Source: Bradyrhizobium sp. CB2312
GTDB lineage: Bacteria; Pseudomonadota; Alphaproteobacteria; Rhizobiales; Xanthobacteraceae
Direction: 5' to 3'
NCBI RefSeq assembly: GCF_029714425.1
Contig: NZ_CP121668.1
Span: 4,609,501 to 4,673,500, forward strand
DNA: 64,000 bases
A model generated the notes under the pieces. It was given only the letters and a program-made list of their open reading frames with translations, was not told the DNA's origin and did no database searches. The stretch's first letter is position 1. The number at the start of each line of letters is the position of its first letter. Positions 1 through 7,943 of the stretch are shown here, one piece after another. A program made the position numbers and the translations under genes.

Positions 1-249
1 CCAGCGATGGCGGAGTCGTTCGGCAATTCGTTCAATATCGTTGAGGTGGCCTCAGACGACGCGCCGCCGAAGAAGCAGATGTGGCTAGCCTTAGCTAAGC
101 CTAGGTAGGCGTTGACGCTGGTCCTTGCCGCCGTCCCCGAGGGCTGGACTGCGGAAGTTGTGCCAGCGGTCCTTACGGAGAGGCAGCAAAGGTATTTCGA
201 GGAACTAAACCTTGATCCGGGCGACGTTTATAGGATCGATTCAGAGTAA
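1..249 (+). pseudogene. Remnant of a small PEGW-motif protein with an in-frame stop
   Basis: One reading frame runs through the first 249 bases apart from a single TAG at 106-108. After the stop it continues with the motif AAVPEGWTAEVV and ends at TAA 247-249. The part around QMWLAL and PEGW resembles the intact small protein at 26834-27046 (QLWLAA, DAIPEGWAASL), so both appear to be one family. An ATG at position 7 is possible, but the true start may lie before the window. Function unknown. Confidence 0.5.
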
Positions 250-347
250 AGCATCCTCGGTGGGGCGGGGCGGCGTCTGCTATTTACTCGGGCCGAACGT
301 GGCTCAATCGGGGTTTCCTTTTCGGCCGCCTTCCTACATAGTTCGGC

Positions 348-533
348 ATGGCAAAAATAAAAGTGAGCTTCAAACCAGTTCGTAAATCCGAGGGCGACTG
401 GGCTATCATCGCCGAGTACCCGGGCGCAGAAGAGCGAGAGATTACGGGCTTCACGAGCAAAGCCGAAATTGACGAATGGATGAATGGAGAGCGTCGGATC
501 GCTTGGCTCCGATCACAGGGTTACGCGAAGTGA
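348..533 (+). CDS. Small conserved-type hypothetical protein, 61 aa
   Basis: A 61-residue basic protein starting MAKIKVSFKPVRKSEGDW with no signal peptide or membrane segment. The alternation of charged and hydrophobic residues suggests a small folded domain (IIAEYPGAEEREITGF, then a helix-like KAEIDEWMNGERR). It stands alone between a pseudogene and a cluster of minus-strand small genes. I do not recognise a function. Confidence 0.6.
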   Translation: MAKIKVSFKPVRKSEGDWAIIAEYPGAEEREITGFTSKAEIDEWMNGERRIAWLRSQGYAK

Positions 534-795
534 CTCGATGACCCCTTCATCTAGCTATCGTGCGTCCGTCGCTTCGTACGCTGAAGGTTCAATTCACTTT
601 TTCGCGGGCGGCCGAGGCTCTCGCGCGGCAAGCAGGGTGCTGGACGTTTGTGGCCCGTCGATAATTCGCCCGGCCGGTAAGCCAACGTGCCGGAACTACA
701 AGAAGTACTAAACTCGCGTTCGAGCGAGCAGCAGCCTTAAAGTGGGCCATCAGCATTATGAGGCGAGTTGGCCATGATCGACGAGTGTAACGATC

Positions 796-1023
796 CTACG
801 CAAACGGCGGGACCTCGACCAGCGTTCCGATCAATCGCAACAATGCTTGCTGTTCGGGTCCGTTCCCATCACGCAAGAACTCGCCCAGCTCGACGTGAGA
901 TAGCCGGCCACCAGAGGGCGCATGGGGCTGGTGGATGATGAAAGCATAACCGTTCGTGGGCTCGCGTGCGGTGAACCATGCGTCCCCATTTGGACTCCGA
1001 TGGAGCTCTCGCCGGTCTGACAT
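796..1023 (-). CDS. Small conserved-type hypothetical protein, 75 aa
   Basis: Starts at MSDRRELHRSPNGDAWF, chosen because AGGGAAG lies just upstream of this ATG; a longer frame to 1128 lacks such a site. The protein has a compact pattern (RSPNGDAWFTAREP, HQPHAPSGG, then GPEQQALLRLIGTLVE) that I recognise from many small rhizobial proteins of unknown role. No membrane segment. It is the last of a run of minus-strand small genes ending the cspA side of the region. Confidence 0.7.
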   Translation of the reverse strand: MSDRRELHRSPNGDAWFTAREPTNGYAFIIHQPHAPSGGRLSHVELGEFLRDGNGPEQQALLRLIGTLVEVPPFA

Positions 1024-1084
1024 TTTTCTTCCCTGCTGCCTCCGGGCACTGTCTGATGAACGCTTGAGGGAAAAGATATGGAGA

Positions 1085-1291
1085 TCAGTGAAAATACGAA
1101 AGCTGATCTTCCGTAACCACGCGCTCAATGTTCTCGGACCTGCACCTGATGCGGTATCTTACTCGTCCATCGGATTCGATCGGCATGCACTGTACGATCG
1201 TGTAGATCTTTGGCGCTTCAGCTGCGGCGCGTCCTTGGGGACCTTGAGCTTGGTGCCGAACCTCTTCATTTAGCTTATAAGCGTATGACAT
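1085..1291 (-). CDS. Small hypothetical protein, 68 aa
   Basis: A 68-residue protein beginning MSYAYKLNEEVRHQAQ and ending in a stretch (YRIRCRSENIERVVTEDQL) typical of short beta-barrel-like rhizobial proteins of the form IVR...YRIRS..E..ERVA.ES.L. GAGAAAG precedes the start. Neighbours on the same strand are also small unknowns. Function unknown. Confidence 0.6.
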   Translation of the reverse strand: MSYAYKLNEEVRHQAQGPQGRAAAEAPKIYTIVQCMPIESDGRVRYRIRCRSENIERVVTEDQLSYFH

Positions 1292-1329
1292 ATTTGCTTT
1301 CTCGACGTTTGCGGGTATCGGCGCTCTCG

Positions 1330-1569
1330 CTAATCTTCAAGAATGGATTTTGTAGCCTCGAATATCTGTTCAGCGGTGCCCTTGATCGTGCCCTTCGCCC
1401 AGGCTTGAAACACCGTGACGTATGCGTTCTTGTAAGCCGCTTCGTCCGCGGAGAAGTAGACTTCGTCTGTGGCAGTGTCCAAGACAAGCGCTCCTGTATC
1501 GATACAAATTTCCTCGATAAGGACTAGGCGTTCTTCTTGCTCGGCTAGATGACGTTTAACTATGCTCAT
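1330..1569 (-). CDS. Small hypothetical protein, 79 aa
   Basis: Start taken at MSIVKRHLAEQEERL because AGGAG lies seven bases upstream; the frame remains open to 1659 but without a comparable site. The acidic, helical N-terminus is followed by a domain containing CIDTGALVLDTATDEVYFSADE. No signal or membrane segment. Same strand as its two downstream small neighbours. Function unknown. Confidence 0.6.
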   Translation of the reverse strand: MSIVKRHLAEQEERLVLIEEICIDTGALVLDTATDEVYFSADEAAYKNAYVTVFQAWAKGTIKGTAEQIFEATKSILED

Positions 1570-1705
1570 TGAGTCTCCTGCATGGCACTGAGGGATCACG
1601 TTCCCGATGCGGCTGGTGAACATGCTGACGTAGCCACCGGGCAGAGGCGCAACAGTCAAGGAAACCGCAGCGGCGCCCGCCTTTCGATCTTTTTACCCCT
1701 TGAAT

Positions 1706-1739
1706 GTAAAGCCCCGCCCCGATAACTCGGGAGCGGGGC
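1706..1739 (-). terminator. Rho-independent terminator downstream of cspA
   Basis: A strong hairpin, GCCCCGC plus CCCGA pairing with TCGGG and GCGGGGC around a TAAC loop. On the minus strand it is followed by a short T-rich stretch (CTTTACATT). It sits 60 bases beyond the cspA stop codon. Confidence 0.7.
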
Positions 1740-1799
1740 AGGACCACAAGCTCTACCAGTACATCCGTGGCTAGAGCGACAGGTCTGTCGTGATCTTAA

Positions 1800-2009
1800 C
1801 TAAGCAGCACGGAGATTTTCGGCAGCGGACTTGCCAGTACGGCGGTCTGCGACGACATCGTAAGATACCGTCTGACCTTCGCTCAGAGTTCCCATACCGG
1901 CGCGTTCGACCGCGCTGATGTGAACAAAGACGTCGTTGGTGCCGTTTGATGGTTGGATAAAGCCGAAGCCCTTTTGGGTATTAAACCACTTCACTGTACC
2001 GGTGTTCAT
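1800..2009 (-). CDS. cspA: Cold-shock protein, CspA family
   Basis: A 69-residue single cold-shock domain. The nucleic-acid-binding motifs are clear: KGFGFIQP (RNP1) and DVFVHISAVERAG (RNP2), with the usual N-terminus MNTGTVKWFNTQKGF. Length and sequence are typical for alphaproteobacterial Csp proteins, which bind single-stranded RNA and DNA as chaperones. A terminator hairpin follows, and a long leader upstream (2010 onward) is consistent with the structured 5' leaders of csp mRNAs. It is intact despite lying among decayed genes. Confidence 0.95.
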   Translation of the reverse strand: MNTGTVKWFNTQKGFGFIQPSNGTNDVFVHISAVERAGMGTLSEGQTVSYDVVADRRTGKSAAENLRAA

Positions 2010-2168
2010 CAGGTTTTCCTTCTTATGCGCGCAGGACCTGGCGCGCGGAGTTGCGGCCAGCCGTCCGATTAGTCGATGATGGAGAATGTCTGAAACGTGC
2101 GCGCCGTCAGGATCTGAGGGCGAAAGCGGAACAGTTGTTCGGCCAGTATCGATACGTGAGACAATACA

Positions 2169-2321
2169 CTAGGGGTTGACAGACTTCAAGAAGAAAGCCA
2201 GCGGCGCGTCAGCGTGGTAGGTGCTTCGCTGATCCATTTCGACTAAGAATGCCGCGACGCGCTCGACGGCATCCTTGCCCCAGAAGAAGCATGTGATCTT
2301 CAGCACGTTGCAGATCTTTCG
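2169..2321 (-). pseudogene. Fragment of a Crp/Fnr (FixK-type) regulator
   Basis: The minus-strand frame reads ...AVERVAAFLVEMDQR... and stops at 2169-2171. The block ERVAAFLVEMDQR matches ERVAAFLLEMNGR in the intact FixK-like protein at 16343-17065, at the dimerisation-helix to DNA-binding junction. Both the sensor domain and the DNA-binding helix-turn-helix are missing, so this is a remnant of a duplicated or transferred regulator gene. Confidence 0.6.
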
Positions 2322-3006
2322 TGGCTACTCCTCTACTGGATAACGCTTTCCCGATTCATCATCAGTCGCCCGCCGCGGCTACGCTCCGCCAGCAGACGAC
2401 ACCGTCGCCGGTCGCGCTGTGGCCGGCCATTGGTTCATTAGGGAAGAGGTGCAGGCGATGCTAACTTCAATGGCGCCGGTCACCTCGGGAGTCCATATCG
2501 CACCTCATGACACCGCTATTGCAGCCGGTGACATATGCGCCGAACTTTAGCCACCACAACAGTTCTACAAGGCAACACGATCATGCCGGACTCCATCCAA
2601 TAGTTCGCGGAACAGCAATTCCGGGCGATTACCGTCAACCACGTTGACAAATGGGAGCGACGGAACACGCATTGCCTAGGCCGGAATTCTCGGCACTGCG
2701 CACGGTAATTCGCTTTTTGGTCTGTACTGACTCTCAACCGAGAAGGGGCAAATGGTTCGCTTCAAACCAGGAGCGGACCGAGACCGCGGTGAACCCCGAC
2801 TTCCGATTTGACTCCGAATGGACGGCCTCTTCTGATTTCAGGGCGCACGAAATGAAGGATGAGAGCAGCGGCAATGACCGAGTGGCCGATTAGCCCGTGA
2901 CCACTCGTTCAATAGACGGAACCATCGGATCCTTCAAAAGAAACGCGAAACAATATCCAACCCTGTTGCTTGAGATAATCGTGGGGCCTAATCGGGATAT
3001 CGCCAA
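2322..3006. other. Gap with no recognised gene
   Basis: Open frames here (for example 2651-2893 plus and 2516-2737 minus) lack ribosome sites and any familiar motif. I see no tRNA, IS end or clear repeat. Probably decayed sequence. Confidence 0.4.
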
Positions 3007-3207
3007 ATGGCCACGCCCAACCGAATATCGGACCACATCGACCATAAGACTGCCCGGTCAATCTGTGACGAGGTGGGTGACAGGTTGCAACAAGACTTAG
3101 CTCTCGAAGTCTCACCGCTGCCGCCCTACCTCGCACGTCTAGTGGATGAATTGCGTAACCAGGAGCGTCATCTAATTGATGGCGTCGAAAACTGGCGCTA
3201 CCGCTGA
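3007..3207 (+). CDS. Small hypothetical protein, 66 aa
   Basis: A 66-residue helical protein, MATPNRISDHIDHKTARSI..., with the segment ICDEVGDRLQQDL followed by LPPYLARLVDELRNQE. The two-helix layout with a proline break recalls small NepR-like or related rhizobial proteins, but the similarity is too weak for a family call. The upstream ribosome site is weak. Function unknown. Confidence 0.5.
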   Translation: MATPNRISDHIDHKTARSICDEVGDRLQQDLALEVSPLPPYLARLVDELRNQERHLIDGVENWRYR

Positions 3208-3398
3208 CTGTTTCTTCCCCATGCGGCGATAGTCGCGGCCATGTGAGTGCGTAAAGAAAAGCCGTCTCTCAGCCCGGCGCCGGCTTGTTTCTACTAACAT
3301 CGTCGCTGAGTACGGTTCTTGGTTGCGCGGGCAAATCTGTTCGTAAGACCGATTGATTGCTTCGGTGCATGAGTCTCTTCCTGGCCTTAGCGGTCGTC

Positions 3399-3808
3399 GG
3401 TCTTCGACGCCGTGATGTCTGCTTGCAGAGGTGGAACAGACTCGTGCTGAAACGCCCTCGGCCGCCTTGCGTGAACATGCAGCTAATTCGGGACACTTTA
3501 TCACACCGCGTTCTCTTGCCGTTAATGCGGTTGTATGTGAGAACGCGCCCGGGAACTCCGACGGGCGAATTAGCGTTCGTCATTGATCGAGGTAGGTAAA
3601 CTGCCCGCCGTTGGCCCCACCTGACGGCGGGCTTTTTGTGAGTTGCGTAGTGGCAAGGCGTACCAAAGCACCGGTCAAACAGCCGGAAGCCCGTCCGATG
3701 CCGGGGTTTATTGCACCCCAGCTCGCGACCCTGAAAGTAAAAGCGCCTTCGGGTGCGCAGTGGATTCACGAAGTCAAATACGACGGCTATCGCATTCAGC
3801 TCCGCATC
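3399..3808 (+). repeat. Copy 1 of a duplicated ligase leader plus ligase 5' end
   Basis: About 400 bases closely resemble 15504-15966 in the same orientation. Shared blocks include GATGTCTGCTTGCA, CCTTGCGTGAACAT, the hairpin arms CGCGTTCTC and GAGAACGCG, the terminator-like hairpin at 3603-3637, and the start of a ligase frame. The second copy has an extra 50-60 bases between the hairpin arms. Confidence 0.75.
3603..3637 (+). terminator. Terminator-like hairpin before the ligase fragment
   Basis: GCCCGCCG pairs with CGGCGGGC and is followed by TTTTT. The hairpin ends only 13 bases before the GTG start of the ligase frame. The same arrangement occurs at 15759-15793 and, for the intact ligase gene, at 32919-32949. 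Confidence 0.7.
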
Positions 3809-3853
3809 GGATCGCGATGCTTGATGAAAAGATCAAGAGCCGTGCCGAGCTGA
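3650..3853 (+). pseudogene. Truncated ATP-dependent DNA ligase (LigD/LigC type), N-terminus only
   Basis: From a GTG at 3650 the frame gives a ligase N-terminus: MPGFIAPQLATLK, then WIHEVKYDGYRIQ with the KxDG lysine that carries AMP in this family. After about 50 residues it runs into unrelated sequence and stops. The adenylation core, motifs III-V and the OB domain are absent. It is a second, decayed relative of the intact ligase gene at 31996-32904. Confidence 0.8.
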
Positions 3854-4082
3854 TGTCTGGCAACGTTTAGCTTCGAAAGCGCCTCGCCCGGCCGACCCTC
3901 AACTGGTGGGGCAAATAGCCTCATGGCCACCACAGCGATGGCGCCTCTTTCTGCTATGGGCGCTAATTTCCTCATAAAAAAGATGCTTAGGCCGCAGCCA
4001 TGGAAGGTGATCCGGCTGAATTGTGCGAGGAACGTTCAGCTGGAGACTGAGTTTCAAGCGAACTTCAACAGGAGACTGCAAC

Positions 4083-4352
4083 ATGAAGATTGCAAGGATT
4101 GCCTTGGCTGCGGCACTGGTGTTCGGCTCGATCGCGGCGGCGTCCGCTCAAGGCGGAGGCGGTGCGGGTGGTGGCGCTGGCGGCGGAGCGGGTGCGGGAG
4201 CTGGCGCGGGCGGAGGCTCCGGCTCCGGCGGAGGTGGCGGCGATTCTCCGGCGGCTACCACCGGCCAGGGCGCCTCGAGCAACCCAACGTCCGCGAACCC
4301 CTCGGCGACGATGAACGACACCAAGTCGAAAGGGCGTGACACTAAGAAGTAA
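4083..4352 (+). CDS. Glycine-rich exported protein, 89 aa
   Basis: Start chosen at 4083 with CAGGAGA upstream. Residues 1-23 form a clear Sec signal peptide (MKIARIALAAALVFGSIAAASAQ) with an A-S-A cut site. The mature protein is low complexity: a glycine/alanine run followed by a Ser/Thr/Asn-rich tail ending KSKGRDTKK. The overall design is the same as the larger protein at 13032-13592. Function unknown; probably periplasmic or secreted. A strong terminator follows directly. Confidence 0.75.
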   Translation: MKIARIALAAALVFGSIAAASAQGGGGAGGGAGGGAGAGAGAGGGSGSGGGGGDSPAATTGQGASSNPTSANPSATMNDTKSKGRDTKK

Positions 4353-4357
4353 GAACA

Positions 4358-4390
4358 GCCCGCCGGAGAACCTGCGCCGGCGGGCTTTTT
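4358..4390 (+). terminator. Rho-independent terminator
   Basis: GCCCGCCGG pairs with CCGGCGGGC around a ten-base loop and is followed by TTTTT. It lies five bases after the stop codon of the glycine-rich protein gene. Confidence 0.9.
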
Positions 4391-4403
4391 CCGGAGATGG
4401 CAT

Positions 4404-4604
4404 ATGCATCGTGGGGATCAACAGATGACCAAGGATGAACCGCTAAGGGCGGACGATTTCCCCATCCAGACTGACGAAGAAAAGCTCAAAACGCGTGGCG
4501 GCCGGCCGATCGCCTCCACGGAGTCGAAGGAGCTGGCTGAACAAGTCGCGGAGCGGCTCAACGAACACGCTTACCAAGAAGAACAGGATCGCTGGTCGGC
4601 ATAG
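4404..4604 (+). CDS. Small hydrophilic hypothetical protein, 66 aa
   Basis: A 66-residue, highly charged protein. GGAG stands six bases before the ATG at 4404; a second in-frame ATG at 4425 (MTKDEPLRADDFPIQ) is an alternative. The C-terminal half (STESKELAEQVAERLNEHAYQEE) is a predicted amphipathic helix. No membrane segment. I associate this type of sequence with bradyrhizobia but know no function. Confidence 0.65.
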   Translation: MHRGDQQMTKDEPLRADDFPIQTDEEKLKTRGGRPIASTESKELAEQVAERLNEHAYQEEQDRWSA

Positions 4605-4769
4605 TGTAGCGGAACTATAGCGCGGGGTCACTTTGGCGTGGTGAGCACCTCACCGTAACCTTCCGCTTACTCCTCCAGAGTCATAATCAATCTCACGGAC
4701 GCAACGCCGCTTCGCCGACGGCACCCACCGCGCAATCCCGCGCACTTCCTCTCACCCCGTCGGCGAGCA

Positions 4770-5916
4770 ATGTCATCAACGCCCTACAACCGTCAGACTT
4801 CTTTTGCGCTTCAGAGCGCCGAGAATCCCAAAGATCAGATTCCTGGAAATCTCTTCGACGGCGAGTTCAACGCCGTCAAGCTGGCGATGGACGACACCCA
4901 GCAGAACCTGGCCAAGATTCAGGACGACGACGGTGCGCTGAAGCGCGGCTCGGTCGGTAAGGCACAATTCGACAGCAGCGTTTCGATCGGCTTCGCGGCG
5001 CCGGCGCAGTGGGAGAGCGGAGTTCTCTACACCGCGAACGTCAACACCGTTTTCTACAACTCGATCTTCTACATCGCGAACACGACGCACACGTCTGGCG
5101 TCAGCTTCGACGCGAGCAAGTGGGACGAGATCGCCGATTTCACCGCCGCGGCCGCCATTTCCGACGGATCGATCACCTCGGTGAAATTGGCCGACGGCGC
5201 GGTGGGCCGGAAACAAGCTGGCCGATGGCGTCGTGGCGAATTCGAAGCTGGCCACCGGGTCCGTGACGACCAATAAGCTCGCTGATCAGAACGTCACGAC
5301 TGCCAAGGTGGCCGACGCGGCGATCACTTTCGCTAAGCTTGGGTCCGATGCGAACCAAGTTATTCCGGCCGGCCTCGGTCCGGTACGGTGGTCGGGGGCG
5401 ACGCTTCCGTTGGGATGGGATTGGGCTGATGGTGGCGTCTTGCTGTCAGACACTCCGTACCCAACGCTGCGCGCTCGATACATTGCTGACGGATTTCCCT
5501 TCGGTCAGTACGGCTCTGGCAACCCCAAGAAACCAGATGCGCGTGGGGCTGTTATTGCGGGAGTCGATGGCGGCGCTGGTAGGCTCACCTCCGCAACCAT
5601 TCTTGGTGGTGCACTGCTCGGTAAGCGCGGTGGCGCGGAAACAGTACCGTTGAGTCTCGCTCAGCTGCCAACCGGTATTACGTCGAACGGGTCAAATGCC
5701 ATTTCGGTGACGACCAACCGGAGTGATCTCGATCTCGGCTTGACACCCTCGTCGACCGGCGGCGGTCAGTTCGGCTTCAATTCTGCATCGGGGTCAGGAG
5801 CGGTTACGTCCACCGGCTCGAATTCAATCAGCGTGACATCAAACAACACTGGCGGTCAAGCCCACAACAACGTGCAACCGACGTTGGTGTGCAACATGAT
5901 TATCAAGGCGCACTGA
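4770..5916 (+). pseudogene. Phage tail fibre / tail collar protein, frameshifted
   Basis: Two overlapping frames (4770-5276 and 5233-5916) make one protein of about 380 residues. The N-terminal part holds the spike-like SVSIGFAAPAQWESGVLY region and repeated KLADG...SKLATGS units. The C-terminal part is a tail-collar domain (GATLPLGWDWADGG, KPDARGAVIAGVDGG) ending in HNNVQPTLVCNMIIKAH, the usual terminus of such proteins. Reading GGAACAAG instead of GGAAACAAG near 5211 restores one frame, so a single extra A appears to break the gene. Part of a prophage remnant. Confidence 0.8.
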
Positions 5917-5918
5917 GG

Positions 5919-7031
5919 ATGCCACAGCTCATTGAATTCGAAGGGCGTCCCCACGAGTTTCCTGATGACTTCACACAAGCAGACATCCAGCGCGCGTTGA
6001 GCTCGCTTTCGCGCGCACCGTTATTGCGAGACATGTCGTCTTCTGATCGTCACTTACCGATGCTGAGTGACAGAGGCTCTGTGCCGGCGCCGCAGCCGAT
6101 TCCGCCGCTTCCGCCTGGCTACTCACTCGACCCGCCCGCCGCGCTGCCGCCACTCCCGCCTGGCTTCACGCTCGATCGCAAACCAACGCTCGTGCCGGTC
6201 GACCACGATCCCTGGGCTCAGTTTCCCGATGCAAAGCCGCCATTCGATCCGACTCAGCCCTTTCAGGTGGTCGGCGAAAAGCCGAAGTTCGATCCAGCGC
6301 AACCGTTTGAGGCGGTACCTCCGGCGGCAAACGCCCGGCCCAATCCATTCGATCGGTTCGATACGCCCCAGCTGGCCCAACCGAGACTCGTCCCCGTGGA
6401 TCGTGATCCGTTCGCTGCGCAGCCACCGCGCACAGGGATGTTTGACGATCTAATCCCGCCGGCCCCCGCAGCGCCCGCGCTCGGCGCGACGAACGCCGCG
6501 GCCAACGGCCGTCTCTATGTCACGCCCGAGCCGCCCAAGCCGGTTGAGCGCCCCGCGTCGATCCTGCCGAGCAGCGTCGGCGGCGCGGTGCGCGACTTTA
6601 CAGTCGGTGCCCAAGGCGTCGGCAAGGGCCTCACCGATATCGTCACCGGACCGTTCGATCTCGCGGCCGGCGCGCAGAACCTTGTTACCGGCGGCATCAA
6701 CAAGCTGTTCGGGACGAACATCGCGCCCGCGATCCCCGCGTCCAAGCTGGTCGAGAAGGCCACTTCGGTGCTGCCCGGCATCGATCCGGCCACGATGTCG
6801 CCCAGCGAGAAGCTCGCCTACGACGTCGACCGGTTCGGCGCCCAGCTGCGTCGCACGTGTGTCAAAAGTCACGCGCGAAAAGGCGAGGCCGGCGGGCTCG
6901 CGAAAGAAGCGCCGTGCAGCCTGATCTTCCGGCCCCTCGAGGTGGAGAGAGCGCTCTCATTGCCGCATGACAGGAACTCGGGCGTTCCAGCTCGTTTGTC
7001 TTCAAAAGGGAGGATGTCATGGCTGGTCTAA
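5919..7031 (+). pseudogene. Phage internal virion-type protein, truncated
   Basis: The gene starts three bases after the tail-fibre stop with MPQLIEFEGRPHEFPDDF, a pattern found at the N-terminus of large phage virion or ejection proteins. A proline-rich stretch with FDPTQPFQVV-like repeats follows (about residues 60-200), then an alanine/glycine-rich region (VRDFTVGAQGVGKGLTDIV). After DVDRFGAQL near 6846 the sequence becomes unrelated and the frame ends about 60 codons later. Known relatives are usually far longer, so this is a 3' truncation at the broken edge of the prophage. Confidence 0.65.
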
Positions 7032-7174
7032 GCGAAGAAGAAATCCGCGTTCGGGCGTACCATCTTTGGACACAGGCCGGAGAGCCCGCGGGACAGATGG
7101 ATACATTTTGGTACGAGGCCGAGAAGCAGCTTCTTGCCGAACGCAGGGAGTTGGGCGAGGTGCCCCTGGAATGA
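7019..7174 (+). CDS. DUF2934-family small protein, 51 aa
   Basis: A 51-residue protein starting MAGLSEEEIRVRAYHLW with GGGAGG upstream. It carries the DUF2934 signature: an RAYHLWTQAGEP segment, then FWYEAEKQLL. The family is common in rhizobia, often in many copies, and of unknown function. The start overlaps the end of the truncated phage gene, which supports the view that the phage gene was cut off at this point. Confidence 0.85.
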   Translation: MAGLSEEEIRVRAYHLWTQAGEPAGQMDTFWYEAEKQLLAERRELGEVPLE

Positions 7175-7274
7175 CGGACAATCTGCCGGTCTGAGCGGTC
7201 ACAAAGCTTCGGTACAGATCGTGCTTACCTCCAGCCTGCCGAGATTTTGCAAGATACCCTCTCGGGGCTGGAAA

Positions 7275-7311
7275 GCCGCCGCCTGCGGTCATTTAAGCGG
7301 GCGGCGTTTTT
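7275..7311 (+). terminator. Rho-independent terminator
   Basis: GCCGCCGCC pairs with GGGCGGCG around a loop and is followed by TTTTT; about 100 bases after the DUF2934 gene. Confidence 0.7.
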
Positions 7312-7371
7312 GCGTGGACCTTGACTCTGAGTTCTTGTTTCGTTCTATTGGGCAAAATCCCAGGTTAGACC

Positions 7372-7605
7372 ATGCCCACACTCGAATTCATCCGCTCGGA
7401 GATCGAGCGCATGCGCGCGCAGATCAGCCGTCAGCGTAAGGAAATTCTCCAGCTCCAGCGGGCCGGGATAGGAACGGCATCGGCCGAAGCCCTCCTTGCG
7501 CGGATGCAAGCGAAGGTGGATGAACTCTGTGCCCAACGGGATGAGAAGAAGAAGGCTGAACTGCGCGAGATCAAGCCGCGGGTACTCGGGGGGCGGAAAT
7601 GGTGA
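7372..7605 (+). CDS. Small coiled-coil hypothetical protein, 77 aa
   Basis: A 77-residue protein, MPTLEFIRSEIERMRAQISR..., almost entirely helical with heptad-like spacing (residues 5-60). It ends in the basic tail PRVLGGRKW. No signal peptide. Its stop overlaps the ATG of the next gene, so the two are probably translated together. I recognise the type from bradyrhizobia; the function is unknown. Confidence 0.75.
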   Translation: MPTLEFIRSEIERMRAQISRQRKEILQLQRAGIGTASAEALLARMQAKVDELCAQRDEKKKAELREIKPRVLGGRKW

Positions 7606-7829
7606 GGGTTCACCCGCAGTATTTCTCGGACTGGGAAAACCCACCCGAATACATCAAGGCATTGGAGCTTGTTCGAAGGCTCGGTACCCGTGAGGGCTGG
7701 TGTCGCGACCACGTCCTCGCCATCCAGGTCGCGATCGATCAATACGCCGAGGCCGCGCTGGGCAACCGTGAGTTCTTCCTCAACAAGCCGTACGGCATCG
7801 GGCCTCGGAGCCAGACTGATATTCCGTGA
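7599..7829 (+). CDS. Small hypothetical protein, 76 aa
   Basis: Overlaps the preceding gene by seven bases (ATGGTGA), suggesting coupled translation. The protein, MVRVHPQYFSDWENPPEY..., contains ALELVRRLGTREGWCRDHVL and AIDQYAEAALGNREFF, indicating a small helical domain. No membrane segment. Function unknown. The IS66 element begins 82 bases downstream. Confidence 0.75.
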   Translation: MVRVHPQYFSDWENPPEYIKALELVRRLGTREGWCRDHVLAIQVAIDQYAEAALGNREFFLNKPYGIGPRSQTDIP

Positions 7830-7943
7830 TTACTTTCTTCTCGGCCTGACCGTGGATTGTGCCGCTTTTCGGTCCGATGTAGATGCCGGTACGCATGCAC
7901 TACTTTTAAAGTAAGCATCCGGTGAGGACCGCGTAGCGGTCAC

